Assembly: GCA_014860115.1 (NCBI GenBank)
Contig: JACZKK010000079.1
Span: 1 to 45,997, forward strand
Reading direction: 5' to 3'
From: Ignavibacteriaceae bacterium
GTDB taxonomy: Bacteria > Bacteroidota > Ignavibacteria > Ignavibacteriales > Ignavibacteriaceae
Length of the DNA stretch: 45,997 nt
Shown here: piece by piece, positions 34,852 to 44,140 of the stretch
Layout: each line of letters begins with the position of its first letter
How positions within the stretch are numbered: the first letter of the stretch is position 1
Program-made: the position numbers and the translations under genes
The notes under the pieces: model-generated
What the model was told of the DNA's origin: nothing
Database searches by the model: none
The model's input: only the letters and a program-made list of their open reading frames with translations

Positions 34852-36027
34852 ATGGTGAAATTAAAAATACCGAAAGATTATTTCACTCTATTTCTCTTAA
34901 TAATACTGGTAACCTTTTTCTTTATTGCTTGTGGTGAAGAAGCAATTGAAATGAAACCTTTTGAAGTCAAGGTAACAAACGTTGTTGCTAAGGACGTTCC
35001 GATTACTCGCGAATGGGTTGGTCAAACACTCGGTGCCGTTGATATTGAAATACGTGCAAGAGTGGATGGATGGCTGCAAGGAATTTACTTTACAGAAGGA
35101 AGTGAAGTAAGAGAAGGAACTCTGCTTTACAAAATAGATGCAACTGAATATGAGCAGGCGGTTGCTGAAGCCCAAGGTAATGTTGCTTCAATTAGAACAC
35201 TGCTGACGCAAGCCGAGGATGATGTTAAACGATATACTCCGCTTGCGGAAGTCGGTGCAGTCAGCAAGCGTGATCTTGAAATTGCAGTTTCAACTTACGA
35301 AGCAAGAAAAGGTGAATTAGATGCTGCTCTTGCTGCACTAAATATTTCTCAAATCAATCTTGGTTATGCAACTGTTACAGCTCCTATATCAGGATTGATT
35401 GGTATATCTGCTGCCAGAGTCGGGGATTTTGTAGGTCGTCCGCCAAATCCGGTAATTCTCAATACTATTTCAAGAATTGATTCTATCCACGTTCGCTTCT
35501 CAATATCTGAACAAGAATATCTTTATCTCGCTAAGCAGTTTAGTCAGAAAGAAAATTCCAAATCAACACAAAAACGTGAACTCGAAATGATTCTTGCTGA
35601 CGGATCAGTCTATCCTGAAAAGGGATTTGTAGTATTTACACAAAGGCAAATTGATCCTACAACAGGCACACTACAGTTCGAAGCTTCTTTCCCAAATAAG
35701 CAAAAATTTTTAAGACCCGGACAGTTTGCAAAGATCCGTACTGTGGTTGAAGAACGAAAAGGTGCTTTGGTAATTCCGACGCGTGCAATGATAGAACTTC
35801 AGGGACAATTTACAGTTTTTGTTGTTGACGAAAACAACAAAGTACAGCTTAGGGTTGTAAAAACTTCAACAACATTCGGTCAATTTACAGTTGTTGATTC
35901 CGGATTACAGGAAGGGGACAGAGTCATCGTTGAGGGAATGATGAAAGTAAAACCTGATATGGTTGTAGCACCTGTCGATTTTATAATGAACGAAAAAACT
36001 GATAAGAATCCCGGGGAGAATAAATAA
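34852..36027 (+). CDS. RND efflux periplasmic adaptor (membrane fusion) lipoprotein
   Basis: A 391-residue AcrA/MexA-like adaptor. A lipobox FFFIACGEE places the lipidated cysteine at residue 27. The body has the usual order: beta-barrel start (FEVKVTNVVAKDVPITREWVGQ), lipoyl half (DIEIRARVDGWLQGIYFTEGSEV), helical hairpin (about 90-165), second lipoyl half (INLGYATVTAPISGLIGIS), then barrel and membrane-proximal domains. It bridges the inner-membrane pump to the outer-membrane channel. AAGGAG precedes the ATG. The stop overlaps the pump ATG by one base, showing operon organisation. Substrates are not predictable. Confidence 0.95.
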   Translation: MVKLKIPKDYFTLFLLIILVTFFFIACGEEAIEMKPFEVKVTNVVAKDVPITREWVGQTLGAVDIEIRARVDGWLQGIYFTEGSEVREGTLLYKIDATEYEQAVAEAQGNVASIRTLLTQAEDDVKRYTPLAEVGAVSKRDLEIAVSTYEARKGELDAALAALNISQINLGYATVTAPISGLIGISAARVGDFVGRPPNPVILNTISRIDSIHVRFSISEQEYLYLAKQFSQKENSKSTQKRELEMILADGSVYPEKGFVVFTQRQIDPTTGTLQFEASFPNKQKFLRPGQFAKIRTVVEERKGALVIPTRAMIELQGQFTVFVVDENNKVQLRVVKTSTTFGQFTVVDSGLQEGDRVIVEGMMKVKPDMVVAPVDFIMNEKTDKNPGENK

Positions 36028-39000
36028 TGGCAAATTTTTTCATTAACCGACCAATCGTCGCGATGGTAATCTCCATCGTGATGGTTCTTGTTGGAATAAT
36101 TGTAATGAGGGGACTGCCAATATCACAATTTCCTGATATTGTTCCTCCCATGATAAATGTTACTACAACTTATATTGGCGCATCATCTGTTGACGTTGAA
36201 CAATCTGTGGCAACACCACTCGAACAGCAGATCAACGGGGTTGAAAACATGATTTATATGAAGTCCATCAATGCAAATGACGGTACTCTCACTTTACAAG
36301 TCTCGTTTGATGTCGGCTCTGATCTGGATATGTCAAACGTTCTTACTCAGAATCGTGTAAATCAGGCAAATGCATTTCTTCCGGCTTCTGTAAAAAATTA
36401 CGGTGTAACTGTTAAAAAATCTCTTGTGTTTCCTTTACTTCTTGTAACATTAAAATCACCCGAAGGACAATTTGATAATAACTTTCTCAGTAACTATGCC
36501 TCAATAAATATTAATGACTACCTCAGCAGAACAAAAGGTGTTGGAGACGTTAAACTATTTGGTGGAAGTGATTATGCGATGCGTATCTGGGTAAAACCGG
36601 ATGTTCTTGGAAAACTTGGACTCACAGTACCTGAAATCGTAAAAGCAGTTCAGGATCAAAATGTTATCACACCTGCAGGACAGATTGGCGGTCCACCTGC
36701 ACCGGAAGGAACAGACTTTACTTATACTGTCAGGACTCAAGGAAGATTACTTAATGAAGAAGAGTTTGGTCAGATAATTATCAGGACAAATCCTGATGGT
36801 TCACAACTACGAATGAAAGATATTGCCAGAATAGAGCTCGGTTCCCTTTTATACAATATGATTGGTAGAAATAATGGTAACCCGGCTGCGGTAATTGCAG
36901 TTTATCAGCTTCCCGGTTCAAATGCAATTGAAGTCGCTGAGAAAATTAAGGAGACGGTGAATGAGCTATCGAAAAATTTCCCCCCGGGAATGGTTCACGA
37001 AATATCTCTTGATACTACTCTGCCAATCGAGGAAGGAATAACAGAAATTGTTCATACTTTGTTCGAAGCTGTGCTGCTTGTAATACTTGTTGTGTTTCTT
37101 TTCCTTCAAAATTGGAGAGCAACATTAATTCCATTGCTTACTGTTCCGGTATCATTGATTTCAACTTTTATTGTTTTCCCGATGCTTGGATTTACAATCA
37201 ATACCTTGTCTTTGCTTGGTCTTGTTCTTGCAATCGGAATTGTTGTTGACGATGCAATAGTAGTTGTCGAAGCAGTAATGCACCACATAGAACAAGGTAT
37301 GACACCTAAAGATGCAACAGTTCAGGCAATGAAGGAAGTATCGGGTCCTGTTGTTGCTATTGCACTCATACTTGCTGCAGTGTTTGTACCAGTTGCTTTC
37401 ATGGGTGGAATTACGGGAATGTTATATCAGCAGTTTGCAATAACTATTGCAATCTCAGTTTTGTTTTCAGCTTTCAATGCACTTACTTTAAGTCCTGCAT
37501 TAGCTGCTAAGCTGTTAAAGCCAAAAGGTGGGAAAAAATCTCCACTTGAAAAATTTTATGTATGGTTCAATAAAAAGTTTGATAGGTTCACCGGAAGCTA
37601 TCTTTCATTAACAAGCATACTGGTTAGAAAAATTTCCAGGAGCGTGATCTTTATAGCAATTATTTTAGTCCTGACTCTTCTGTTATTTAAAGCTGTTCCC
37701 GGAGGATTTGTTCCGGAGGAAGATAATGGCTACTTCCTTATAAATGTTCAATTGCCTGATGCAAGCTCACTTCAAAGGACTGATTTAGTTTGTAAAAAAG
37801 TTGAACAAATACTTGCTGAAACTCCCGGTATCGATAACTATACTACAATTTCAGGATACAGTATTATCACTCAGGTGGTAAGTCCAAACGTCGGAGGTTT
37901 CTTCATATCAATGAAACCCTGGGGTGAAAGGACGGAATCATCTGAAAGATCTTTTGAAACTATACAAGCCTTAAACAAAAGATTTGCCGAAGAAATTCCT
38001 GAAGCTTTTATTTATGTATTCGGACCACCGGCTATTCAAGGGTTGGGAACCGGTGCCGGCTTTACATTTTTACTTCAGGATAAAAGCGGAAATACTCCTG
38101 TAGATCTTAGTATGGAAGTTCAAAGATTCATAACTGAAGCAAAGAAAAGACCAGAGATTGGAAATATTGCTACGTTTTATAGAGCCACAGTTCCACAAGT
38201 TATGGCTTCTGTTGATCGTGATAAAGTTTTAAAGCAGGGAGTTACAATAGCGGATGTGAATACAACACTTGGCTCACTGCTTGGTGCAAATTATATAAAT
38301 GATTTTAACAGATTTGGCAGAGTGTATAAAGTTTACCTATCTGCCGAGGGCGAGTATCGAAATGAAACCTGGGATCTTAGTCAATATTTTGTAAGAAATA
38401 ATCAGGGCAGTATGGTACCGCTTAATACACTTGTTAAAATGGAATCAACCAGAGGTCCCGAGTACACAAACCGTTTCAATCTTTTCCGTGCTGCTGAATT
38501 AACTGGAGTTCCGGCACCCGGTTATACGTCAACCGATGCGATCAATGCACTTAAAGAAGTTGCTGATCAGACTCTGCCGCAGGGCTGGGGATATGATTGG
38601 GCTAATATGTCTTACCAGGAAGTCAAAGCAGCAGGAACCGGTGCAACTGTATTTATCTTCGCACTTCTCTTCGTCTTCCTAATTCTTTCAGCCCAATATG
38701 AAAGCTGGTCTTTACCTCTCAGTGTTTTACTTGGAGTTCCGTTTGCGGTATTCGGGGCAATGACTGGACTGTGGATAGCAAGATTTTTGAGTGATAGTTA
38801 CGTGAACAATGTATTTGCTCAGATTGGTTTTGTAACGCTCATCGGACTAGCAGCGAAGAATGCAATCCTTATTGTGGAATTTGCAAAGATGAAAAAGGAG
38901 CAAGGGATGGAAGTTGCGGAAGCAGCACTTGATGCAGCTAAACTTCGTCTGCGCCCGATATTGATGACATCTTTTGCATTCATACTTGGGGTTCTTCCAC

Positions 39001-39212
39001 TTGTGAGGGCAGCAGGTGCTGGTGCTGAAGCAAGAAAAGTTATGGGTCTTGCTGTATTTTCAGGACTGCTGATTGCAACTGCTTTAGCTATTTATATTAT
39101 ACCATCACTCTTTGTTATGGTTGAAAAATATTTTGTGCGTGACAAAAAAACTAAAGAATCGACTCCTGCAATTGCCCACAATCCAGGTTCAGAGGAGAAA
39201 GGAGGACATTGA
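36027..39212 (+). CDS. RND multidrug efflux pump, inner-membrane subunit (HAE1/AcrB-like)
   Basis: A 1061-residue pump of the hydrophobe/amphiphile RND type, close to AcrB length (1049). It shows N-terminal FFINRPIVAMVISIVMVLVG, FPDIVPPMINVTTTYIGAS, the proton-relay pair D408-D409 in the helix-4 motif GIVVDDAIVVVEAV, GFVPEEDNGYF after the central loop, and the C-terminal GLAAKNAILIVEFAK with PILMTSFAFILGVLPL. It should export lipophilic or amphipathic compounds by proton exchange through a tripartite channel with its neighbours. The gene is intact. Start context is by overlap with the adaptor; specific substrates are unknown. Confidence 0.96.
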   Translation: MANFFINRPIVAMVISIVMVLVGIIVMRGLPISQFPDIVPPMINVTTTYIGASSVDVEQSVATPLEQQINGVENMIYMKSINANDGTLTLQVSFDVGSDLDMSNVLTQNRVNQANAFLPASVKNYGVTVKKSLVFPLLLVTLKSPEGQFDNNFLSNYASININDYLSRTKGVGDVKLFGGSDYAMRIWVKPDVLGKLGLTVPEIVKAVQDQNVITPAGQIGGPPAPEGTDFTYTVRTQGRLLNEEEFGQIIIRTNPDGSQLRMKDIARIELGSLLYNMIGRNNGNPAAVIAVYQLPGSNAIEVAEKIKETVNELSKNFPPGMVHEISLDTTLPIEEGITEIVHTLFEAVLLVILVVFLFLQNWRATLIPLLTVPVSLISTFIVFPMLGFTINTLSLLGLVLAIGIVVDDAIVVVEAVMHHIEQGMTPKDATVQAMKEVSGPVVAIALILAAVFVPVAFMGGITGMLYQQFAITIAISVLFSAFNALTLSPALAAKLLKPKGGKKSPLEKFYVWFNKKFDRFTGSYLSLTSILVRKISRSVIFIAIILVLTLLLFKAVPGGFVPEEDNGYFLINVQLPDASSLQRTDLVCKKVEQILAETPGIDNYTTISGYSIITQVVSPNVGGFFISMKPWGERTESSERSFETIQALNKRFAEEIPEAFIYVFGPPAIQGLGTGAGFTFLLQDKSGNTPVDLSMEVQRFITEAKKRPEIGNIATFYRATVPQVMASVDRDKVLKQGVTIADVNTTLGSLLGANYINDFNRFGRVYKVYLSAEGEYRNETWDLSQYFVRNNQGSMVPLNTLVKMESTRGPEYTNRFNLFRAAELTGVPAPGYTSTDAINALKEVADQTLPQGWGYDWANMSYQEVKAAGTGATVFIFALLFVFLILSAQYESWSLPLSVLLGVPFAVFGAMTGLWIARFLSDSYVNNVFAQIGFVTLIGLAAKNAILIVEFAKMKKEQGMEVAEAALDAAKLRLRPILMTSFAFILGVLPLVRAAGAGAEARKVMGLAVFSGLLIATALAIYIIPSLFVMVEKYFVRDKKTKESTPAIAHNPGSEEKGGH

Positions 39213-40681
39213 TGAAAAAAATATTTTTTGTATTGATGCTTTTAATTTTTGCAGTTAGCTGTTCTATTGGTCCTGATTATGTCAGACCTCCAGTTGAAAT
39301 TCCTGATAGCACACTTTATGTTCAGGATTATACTGTTGAAGATAGTCTTGCGTTAGCTTTAGCAGACACTACCTGGTGGGAATTGTTTGGAGATACGGTA
39401 TTAACTTATCTTATCACAACTGCTGTTCAGGAAAATAACGATATAAAAATAGCTGCAGCAAGAGTTGATCAGTATATGGGATTGTATGGTGTTAATCAAT
39501 CCGATTACTATCCTAAATTTGACGCAGGCGTATCCGGACAGATTGGTGAATCAAATTCTCAGGGAGTTAAATTCCGTGATAATAGATTCAATGTAAGCTT
39601 ATCTGCATTCTGGGAAATTGATATCTGGGGAAAAATCCGTCGGGCAAATGAAGCAGCTCTTGCCGATTTACTTGCTGCAGAAGAAGTAAGAAGAGGGATT
39701 ATCCTTTCCATCACTTCACTAATTGCAAATAGTTACTTTGATCTGCTTTCTCTTGACACGCAGCTTGAAATCGCAAAAAGAACAGTAGAATCACGCGCTA
39801 AATCATTGGAACTTTTTCAGCTAAGATGGGAGAGAGGTGACATATCACAACTGGAAATAAGTCAGCTGGAATCAGAGTACTGGTATGCAAAATCTCAGAT
39901 ACCTTTGCTTGAAAAAAGTATTGTTCAATTAGAAAATGCAATAAGTGTTTTGCTTGGACGAAATCCCGGTCCAATCCCTCGTGGTCAAATGATAGCCGAT
40001 TTAATTTTGCCTGAAATTCCTGAAAGTCTGCCATCTACATTGCTTGAGAGAAGACCGGACGTTTTGGAAGCCGAACAGCAGTTGATTGCTGCAAATGCAA
40101 GAATAGGTGTTGTTAAATCTTTATACTATCCTTCATTATCATTAACGGGTTTGATTGGATTTTCTAATAATGATATTGCTAAACTTTTTGAACCAAGTTC
40201 ATTTGTATGGAATGCCGGTGGAAGTTTGCTCGCACCGATTTTTAGAGCTGGAGAAATTTCAAGTCAGGTTGAATCAGCAGAAGCTATTCAGAGGCAAGCG
40301 TTCTTCAATTATATAAAATCAGTTCAGACAGCGTTTAGTGATGCGCAGAATGCTTTAGTTGAAAGGAAGAAGACAGAAGAGATTTATTTTTCAGATGGTA
40401 AAAGACTGGAAGCAATCACCACATATTATAACTTGTCTAATATGAGGTATGAAGAAGGTGCTACAAGCTACCTTGAAGTTCTCGATGCTGAAAGAAATCT
40501 TTTCAATTCGGAGCTCGGTTATGTTCAGTCAAGAGCAACTTTGATGAAAAGTGCTGTTGGAATATTCAGCTCACTTGCAGGAGGATGGCTTGATAAAACG
40601 GCTTATGAATCTTATCAGCCGATGAACACTGTTGAGGAACTGCCTGAACCGGATCAGCCTTCTGAAAATGGAAATGAGTAA
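39212..40681 (+). CDS. RND outer-membrane channel lipoprotein (OprM/NodT-type)
   Basis: A 489-residue TolC-superfamily channel. The start is ATG 39212, with AAAGGAGG directly upstream; the frame-adjacent TTG at 39209 is rejected. A lipobox FAVSC places the lipid cysteine at residue 17, followed by SIGPDYVRPP typical of NodT/OprM factors. Two repeated halves of strands and long helices follow, with WWELFGD, ISQLESEYWYAKSQIPLLEK and LLERRPDVLEAEQQL. It completes the tripartite pump with the two genes before it. A strong terminator 27 bases downstream ends this transcription unit. Confidence 0.94.
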   Translation: MKKIFFVLMLLIFAVSCSIGPDYVRPPVEIPDSTLYVQDYTVEDSLALALADTTWWELFGDTVLTYLITTAVQENNDIKIAAARVDQYMGLYGVNQSDYYPKFDAGVSGQIGESNSQGVKFRDNRFNVSLSAFWEIDIWGKIRRANEAALADLLAAEEVRRGIILSITSLIANSYFDLLSLDTQLEIAKRTVESRAKSLELFQLRWERGDISQLEISQLESEYWYAKSQIPLLEKSIVQLENAISVLLGRNPGPIPRGQMIADLILPEIPESLPSTLLERRPDVLEAEQQLIAANARIGVVKSLYYPSLSLTGLIGFSNNDIAKLFEPSSFVWNAGGSLLAPIFRAGEISSQVESAEAIQRQAFFNYIKSVQTAFSDAQNALVERKKTEEIYFSDGKRLEAITTYYNLSNMRYEEGATSYLEVLDAERNLFNSELGYVQSRATLMKSAVGIFSSLAGGWLDKTAYESYQPMNTVEELPEPDQPSENGNE

Positions 40682-40707
40682 ATTATTACAATAGAAGACG
40701 AGAAATT

Positions 40708-40742
40708 AAATCCCCAATCTTTTCAGAGAACGGGGATTTTTA
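40708..40742 (+). terminator. Rho-independent terminator after the RND operon
   Basis: AAATCCCC (40708-40715) pairs with GGGGATTT (40732-40739) and is followed by a T-run. It lies 27 bases after the outer-membrane channel stop and just before the PPK2 gene, separating the efflux operon from the next unit. Confidence 0.85.
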
Positions 40743-40762
40743 TTAATTTGAAGGAATATTAC

Positions 40763-41659
40763 ATGAAGAAAAAAGATTACATCAAGCGGGCAAAAAAAAT
40801 ATCGAAACCTTTCCGGGTTGATGGTGGTAAAGGTTTCAAATTAAAGCACTTCGATCCTGATGATACACTAAATTTAAAATCTGAAGACAAACCTAAAGCC
40901 AAAGAAGCTCTTCAAGACGGAATTGAGCTATTGGCAGAATTGCAAGACATGTTGTACGCACAGGATCGATGGTCGGTTCTATTAATTTTTCAGGCAATGG
41001 ATGCGGCAGGAAAAGACGGTGCTATAAAGCATGTTATGTCAGGAATAAATCCGCAGGGCTGCCAGGTATTCTCATTTAAGGCTCCATCAAGAGAAGAACT
41101 TGATCATGATTTTCTATGGCGATGTATGAAAAGCTTACCTGAACGCGGGAGGATAGGTATTTTCAACCGGAGTTATTATGAAGATACTTTGGTTGTTAGA
41201 GTGCACAGAGAAATTTTGGTTAACAAGAGACTTCCAAAAGAATTAATTACTAAGAAAATATGGGATGAGCGATTCCAGGACATTCGAAACTTTGAAAAAT
41301 ATTTAAACAGGAACGGAACGATTGTTAGAAAGTTTTTCCTTTATGTATCAAAAGATGAACAGAAAAAAAGATTTCTGGAAAGAATAGACAATCCCGAGAA
41401 AAACTGGAAGTTTTCATCAGCAGATGCGAAAGAACGCGGTCATTGGGATGAATATATGAATGCATACGAAGAGATGATTCGCAACACTGCCACAAAAGAC
41501 TCTCCCTGGTACGTTGTTCCTGCAGATAATAAATGGTTCACACGGCTTGTTGTAGCGGCTGCAGTAATTGATGCACTAGCATCCTTGAATTTAGAATATC
41601 CTGAAGTTGGTGAGGATAAACTTAAAGAGCTTTCTGAAGCAAAAAAGTTACTTCAATAG
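40763..41659 (+). CDS. Polyphosphate kinase 2 (PPK2)
   Basis: A 298-residue cytoplasmic kinase that transfers phosphate between polyphosphate and nucleotides (AMP, ADP or GDP). Walker A-type motif FQAMDAAGKDGAIKHVM near residue 75 and the second motif GIFNRSYYEDTLVVRVH are present. The lid-helix region RFQDIRNFEKYLNRNGTIVRK and WYVVPADNKWFTRL are characteristic of PPK2. The single-domain size fits class I or III types; substrate class cannot be decided here. ATG 40763 with GAAGGA upstream is preferred over the TTG at 40748. It follows the terminator, so it likely has its own promoter in the short gap. Confidence 0.93.
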   Translation: MKKKDYIKRAKKISKPFRVDGGKGFKLKHFDPDDTLNLKSEDKPKAKEALQDGIELLAELQDMLYAQDRWSVLLIFQAMDAAGKDGAIKHVMSGINPQGCQVFSFKAPSREELDHDFLWRCMKSLPERGRIGIFNRSYYEDTLVVRVHREILVNKRLPKELITKKIWDERFQDIRNFEKYLNRNGTIVRKFFLYVSKDEQKKRFLERIDNPEKNWKFSSADAKERGHWDEYMNAYEEMIRNTATKDSPWYVVPADNKWFTRLVVAAAVIDALASLNLEYPEVGEDKLKELSEAKKLLQ

Positions 41660-41707
41660 TCTGGGTTAGATGTAATCATTCAATCAACAATATAGAGGGC
41701 AACGTAA

Positions 41708-42793
41708 ATGAAAAAGTTTTTCAAACCGGGACCCAACTGGCTGCTTATCTTCATACCCATTTCATTTGCGCTTGAAGCCGCTCATGCTTCGGAGCCATTA
41801 ATTTTCTTTTCCGCAGCGCTATCAATTATACCAATAGCGAAGTTAATCGTTCATTCAACTGAACAACTTGCTACCTATACAGGTGATGCCATTGGTGGAT
41901 TACTAAATGCAACTTTCGGGAACTTCCCTGAATTAATTATAGCAGTCGTTGCATTAAAAGCGGGACTTTATACAATGGTATTAGCGTCAGTTGTAGGTGC
42001 AATACTTGCAAATCTTCTGCTTGCATTGGGGCTGTCATTTTTTATTGGAGGCACCAAACATCACATTCAGGAATATAATCCAGCCAGTGCACGCGTGTAC
42101 GCTTCGATGATGTTTATGGCTGTAATAAGTTTAGCTGTGCCCAGTTCTTTTAATACTCTCTTCGGTGCACAGGATGTTCTCAGACAGGAAAGTATGTTGA
42201 ATATTGGATTGGCAATTGTACTTCTGCTGGGTTATGGACTTTATCTTTTCTTCATGATCAAGACGCATCCCGAGTTCTTTAAAAGTAATAAAGATGAAAA
42301 AGACGAACATCACGAAGATCGCTGGTCAAAAGGTCTTTCAATTCTTATGTTGGTAATTGCATCGGTTGGAGCCGCATTTATGAGTGAAGTACTTGTCGGT
42401 GCAGCAGAAGGAACCGGTGAAGCGCTTGGTATGTCAGCTACTTTTATTGGAATAGTATTTCTTGCAGTGGTAGGCGGTGCGGCGGAGAGTTTCTCAGCTA
42501 TTGCAATGGCGCAGAAAAATAAAATGGATCTTAGTGTCGGAATATTATTGGGCAGCTGCATACAGATTGCATTGTTTGTAGCGCCCCTTCTCGTCTTATT
42601 GAGTCTGGTGGTAGGACCTCAACCTTTACATCTTTCATTTCCGCGATCACAGATTGGTGCTTTATTTTTTGCAGTAATAATCGGATCTTTGATCTCCGGT
42701 GACGGAAGAGCTAACTGGTTCAAAGGAGTTCAATTAATTGCAATTTATATTATAATAGCTTTGATGTTCTTCTTCATACCTGATGCTATTTAA
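41708..42793 (+). CDS. Ca2+/H+ antiporter (CaxA/ChaA family)
   Basis: A 361-residue membrane protein of the cation/Ca2+ exchanger superfamily. It carries the two inverted-repeat signature motifs: GLLNATFGNFPELIIAVVAL in the first half and VVGGAAESFSAIAMAQKNK in the second. An acidic/His-rich cytosolic loop (DEKDEHHEDRW, about residues 196-207) lies between. The two halves of about five helices each export Ca2+ in exchange for protons. It follows PPK2 by 48 bases, with an AGGGCAACGTAA leader, and is followed by the VIT-like gene after 11 bases, indicating co-transcription. Confidence 0.92.
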   Translation: MKKFFKPGPNWLLIFIPISFALEAAHASEPLIFFSAALSIIPIAKLIVHSTEQLATYTGDAIGGLLNATFGNFPELIIAVVALKAGLYTMVLASVVGAILANLLLALGLSFFIGGTKHHIQEYNPASARVYASMMFMAVISLAVPSSFNTLFGAQDVLRQESMLNIGLAIVLLLGYGLYLFFMIKTHPEFFKSNKDEKDEHHEDRWSKGLSILMLVIASVGAAFMSEVLVGAAEGTGEALGMSATFIGIVFLAVVGGAAESFSAIAMAQKNKMDLSVGILLGSCIQIALFVAPLLVLLSLVVGPQPLHLSFPRSQIGALFFAVIIGSLISGDGRANWFKGVQLIAIYIIIALMFFFIPDAI

Positions 42794-42804
42794 GAGAGAG
42801 TCGT

Positions 42805-43482
42805 ATGTTAAATAAAAATCTTTGGCACCGGATCAAAGAAAAAAACGCAAATGCTTTAGATCCTATTGACAGGATTTCCGAAGTATTGTTTGGACTTATA
42901 ATGGTTCTCTCGTTTACCGGCTCAATTAGTGTTGTTTCAGATGGACGAGCAGAAATCAGTGAGTTACTCTGGGCAGCATTAGGCTGCAATCTTGCCTGGG
43001 GAATTATTGATGGAGTATTTTATTTGATGGGTACTATATTCTCAAGAGGACATGGTTTATCAGTTCTAAGAAGATTGAAAGTAACTAAAGATAAAAATAC
43101 TTCCCGAAATCTTCTGAAAGATGAACTGCCTCTTTATTTGTCTGCAATCTTAAAGCCTGAAGAAATGGACAGTATAAATGAAAGATTAGTTACCCTTGAA
43201 AGTCTTCCTACAAAAAATATTATCTCATCTGCTGATTTAAGAGCTGCATTTTTAATTCTACTGCTTGTATTTACCTGTACTTTTCCCGTTGCCCTTCCAT
43301 TTATATTTCTTACTAATACAGCAATTGCTTTAAGAATATCAAATGGTATTGCCTTATTTATACTCTTCTTTGGTGGAGTCTCAGTCGGAAAGTATGCAGG
43401 CTTTCATCCTTATTGGACAGGAACAATAATTATGGTTCTTGGAATTATTTTAGTCGCAATAACTATTGCATTAGGCGGATGA
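42805..43482 (+). CDS. VIT1/CCC1-like membrane protein
   Basis: A 225-residue membrane protein. N-terminal LDPIDRISEVLFGLIMVLSF and the following LLWAALGCNLAWGIIDGVFY are shared with bacterial proteins annotated as VIT1/CCC1-like. The C-terminal half has three hydrophobic segments. The family includes eukaryotic vacuolar iron/manganese transporters; these bacterial relatives are less well characterised, so metal transport is a hypothesis. GAGAG precedes the ATG. It is 11 bases after the Ca2+/H+ antiporter and overlaps the next gene by four bases, which places it in the same transcription unit as PPK2 and Cax. Confidence 0.65.
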   Translation: MLNKNLWHRIKEKNANALDPIDRISEVLFGLIMVLSFTGSISVVSDGRAEISELLWAALGCNLAWGIIDGVFYLMGTIFSRGHGLSVLRRLKVTKDKNTSRNLLKDELPLYLSAILKPEEMDSINERLVTLESLPTKNIISSADLRAAFLILLLVFTCTFPVALPFIFLTNTAIALRISNGIALFILFFGGVSVGKYAGFHPYWTGTIIMVLGIILVAITIALGG

Positions 43483-44105
43483 AAAAATATATCTTCATTC
43501 TACCATTAATTATCAACGTGTTTTTCTCCTCATTCAATTTTGCTCAAGAAGAAGATACATTAGAAACATCAGAATGGAAATTGAGTGTTGAGACCGATCT
43601 TTACTTTACAGATCCGTTTGTATTTCTTCCTATTTTCATTGCAGATAAAGGTAACCTGCATCTTGAAGCCCGGTACAATTATGAAGATTTAAAAACATTT
43701 TCGGGCTGGGTTGGATATAATTTTTTTGGCGGAGAAGAATTTGAATATTTTGTAACACCAATGATTGGCGTTGCCGTTGGAAGAACAGACGGAATTGCTC
43801 CGGGTCTGGAGTTTACACTTGGCTATGCAGGATTTGAATTATACAGCGAGTCAGAATATTTATTTGATTTTGCGTCGAGTGAATACAACTTTTTTTACAG
43901 CTGGACAGATTTAACTTATTCACCTTTAGACTGGCTGTGGTTTGGAATAAGCGGACAGATTACAAAAGTAATTGAATCAGAACTTGAAACAGATCGGGGT
44001 CTGATACTTGGCTGTTTTTATAAAAACTTTGAGATCACAGGTTATTTTTATAATGCATTTACTAATGATGATTTTTTCATGTTGGCGCTCTCAACCGAGT
44101 TATAA
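43479..44105 (+). CDS. Predicted outer-membrane protein of unknown function
   Basis: A 208-residue protein with a signal peptide ending FNFAQEED and many short amphipathic aromatic strands (WKLSVETDLYF, NLHLEARYNYEDL, FSGWVGYNFFGGEEFEYF). It starts at the ATG 43479 that overlaps the VIT-like stop by four bases; a longer frame from 43413 has no signal peptide at its head. It is probably a small barrel. No family is recognised. Translational coupling to the VIT-like gene suggests a shared envelope or ion-related task, by position only. Confidence 0.7.
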   Translation: MKKYIFILPLIINVFFSSFNFAQEEDTLETSEWKLSVETDLYFTDPFVFLPIFIADKGNLHLEARYNYEDLKTFSGWVGYNFFGGEEFEYFVTPMIGVAVGRTDGIAPGLEFTLGYAGFELYSESEYLFDFASSEYNFFYSWTDLTYSPLDWLWFGISGQITKVIESELETDRGLILGCFYKNFEITGYFYNAFTNDDFFMLALSTEL

Positions 44106-44140
44106 TTTTTATTCCAACAAAAATTTTTAATATTTATATA

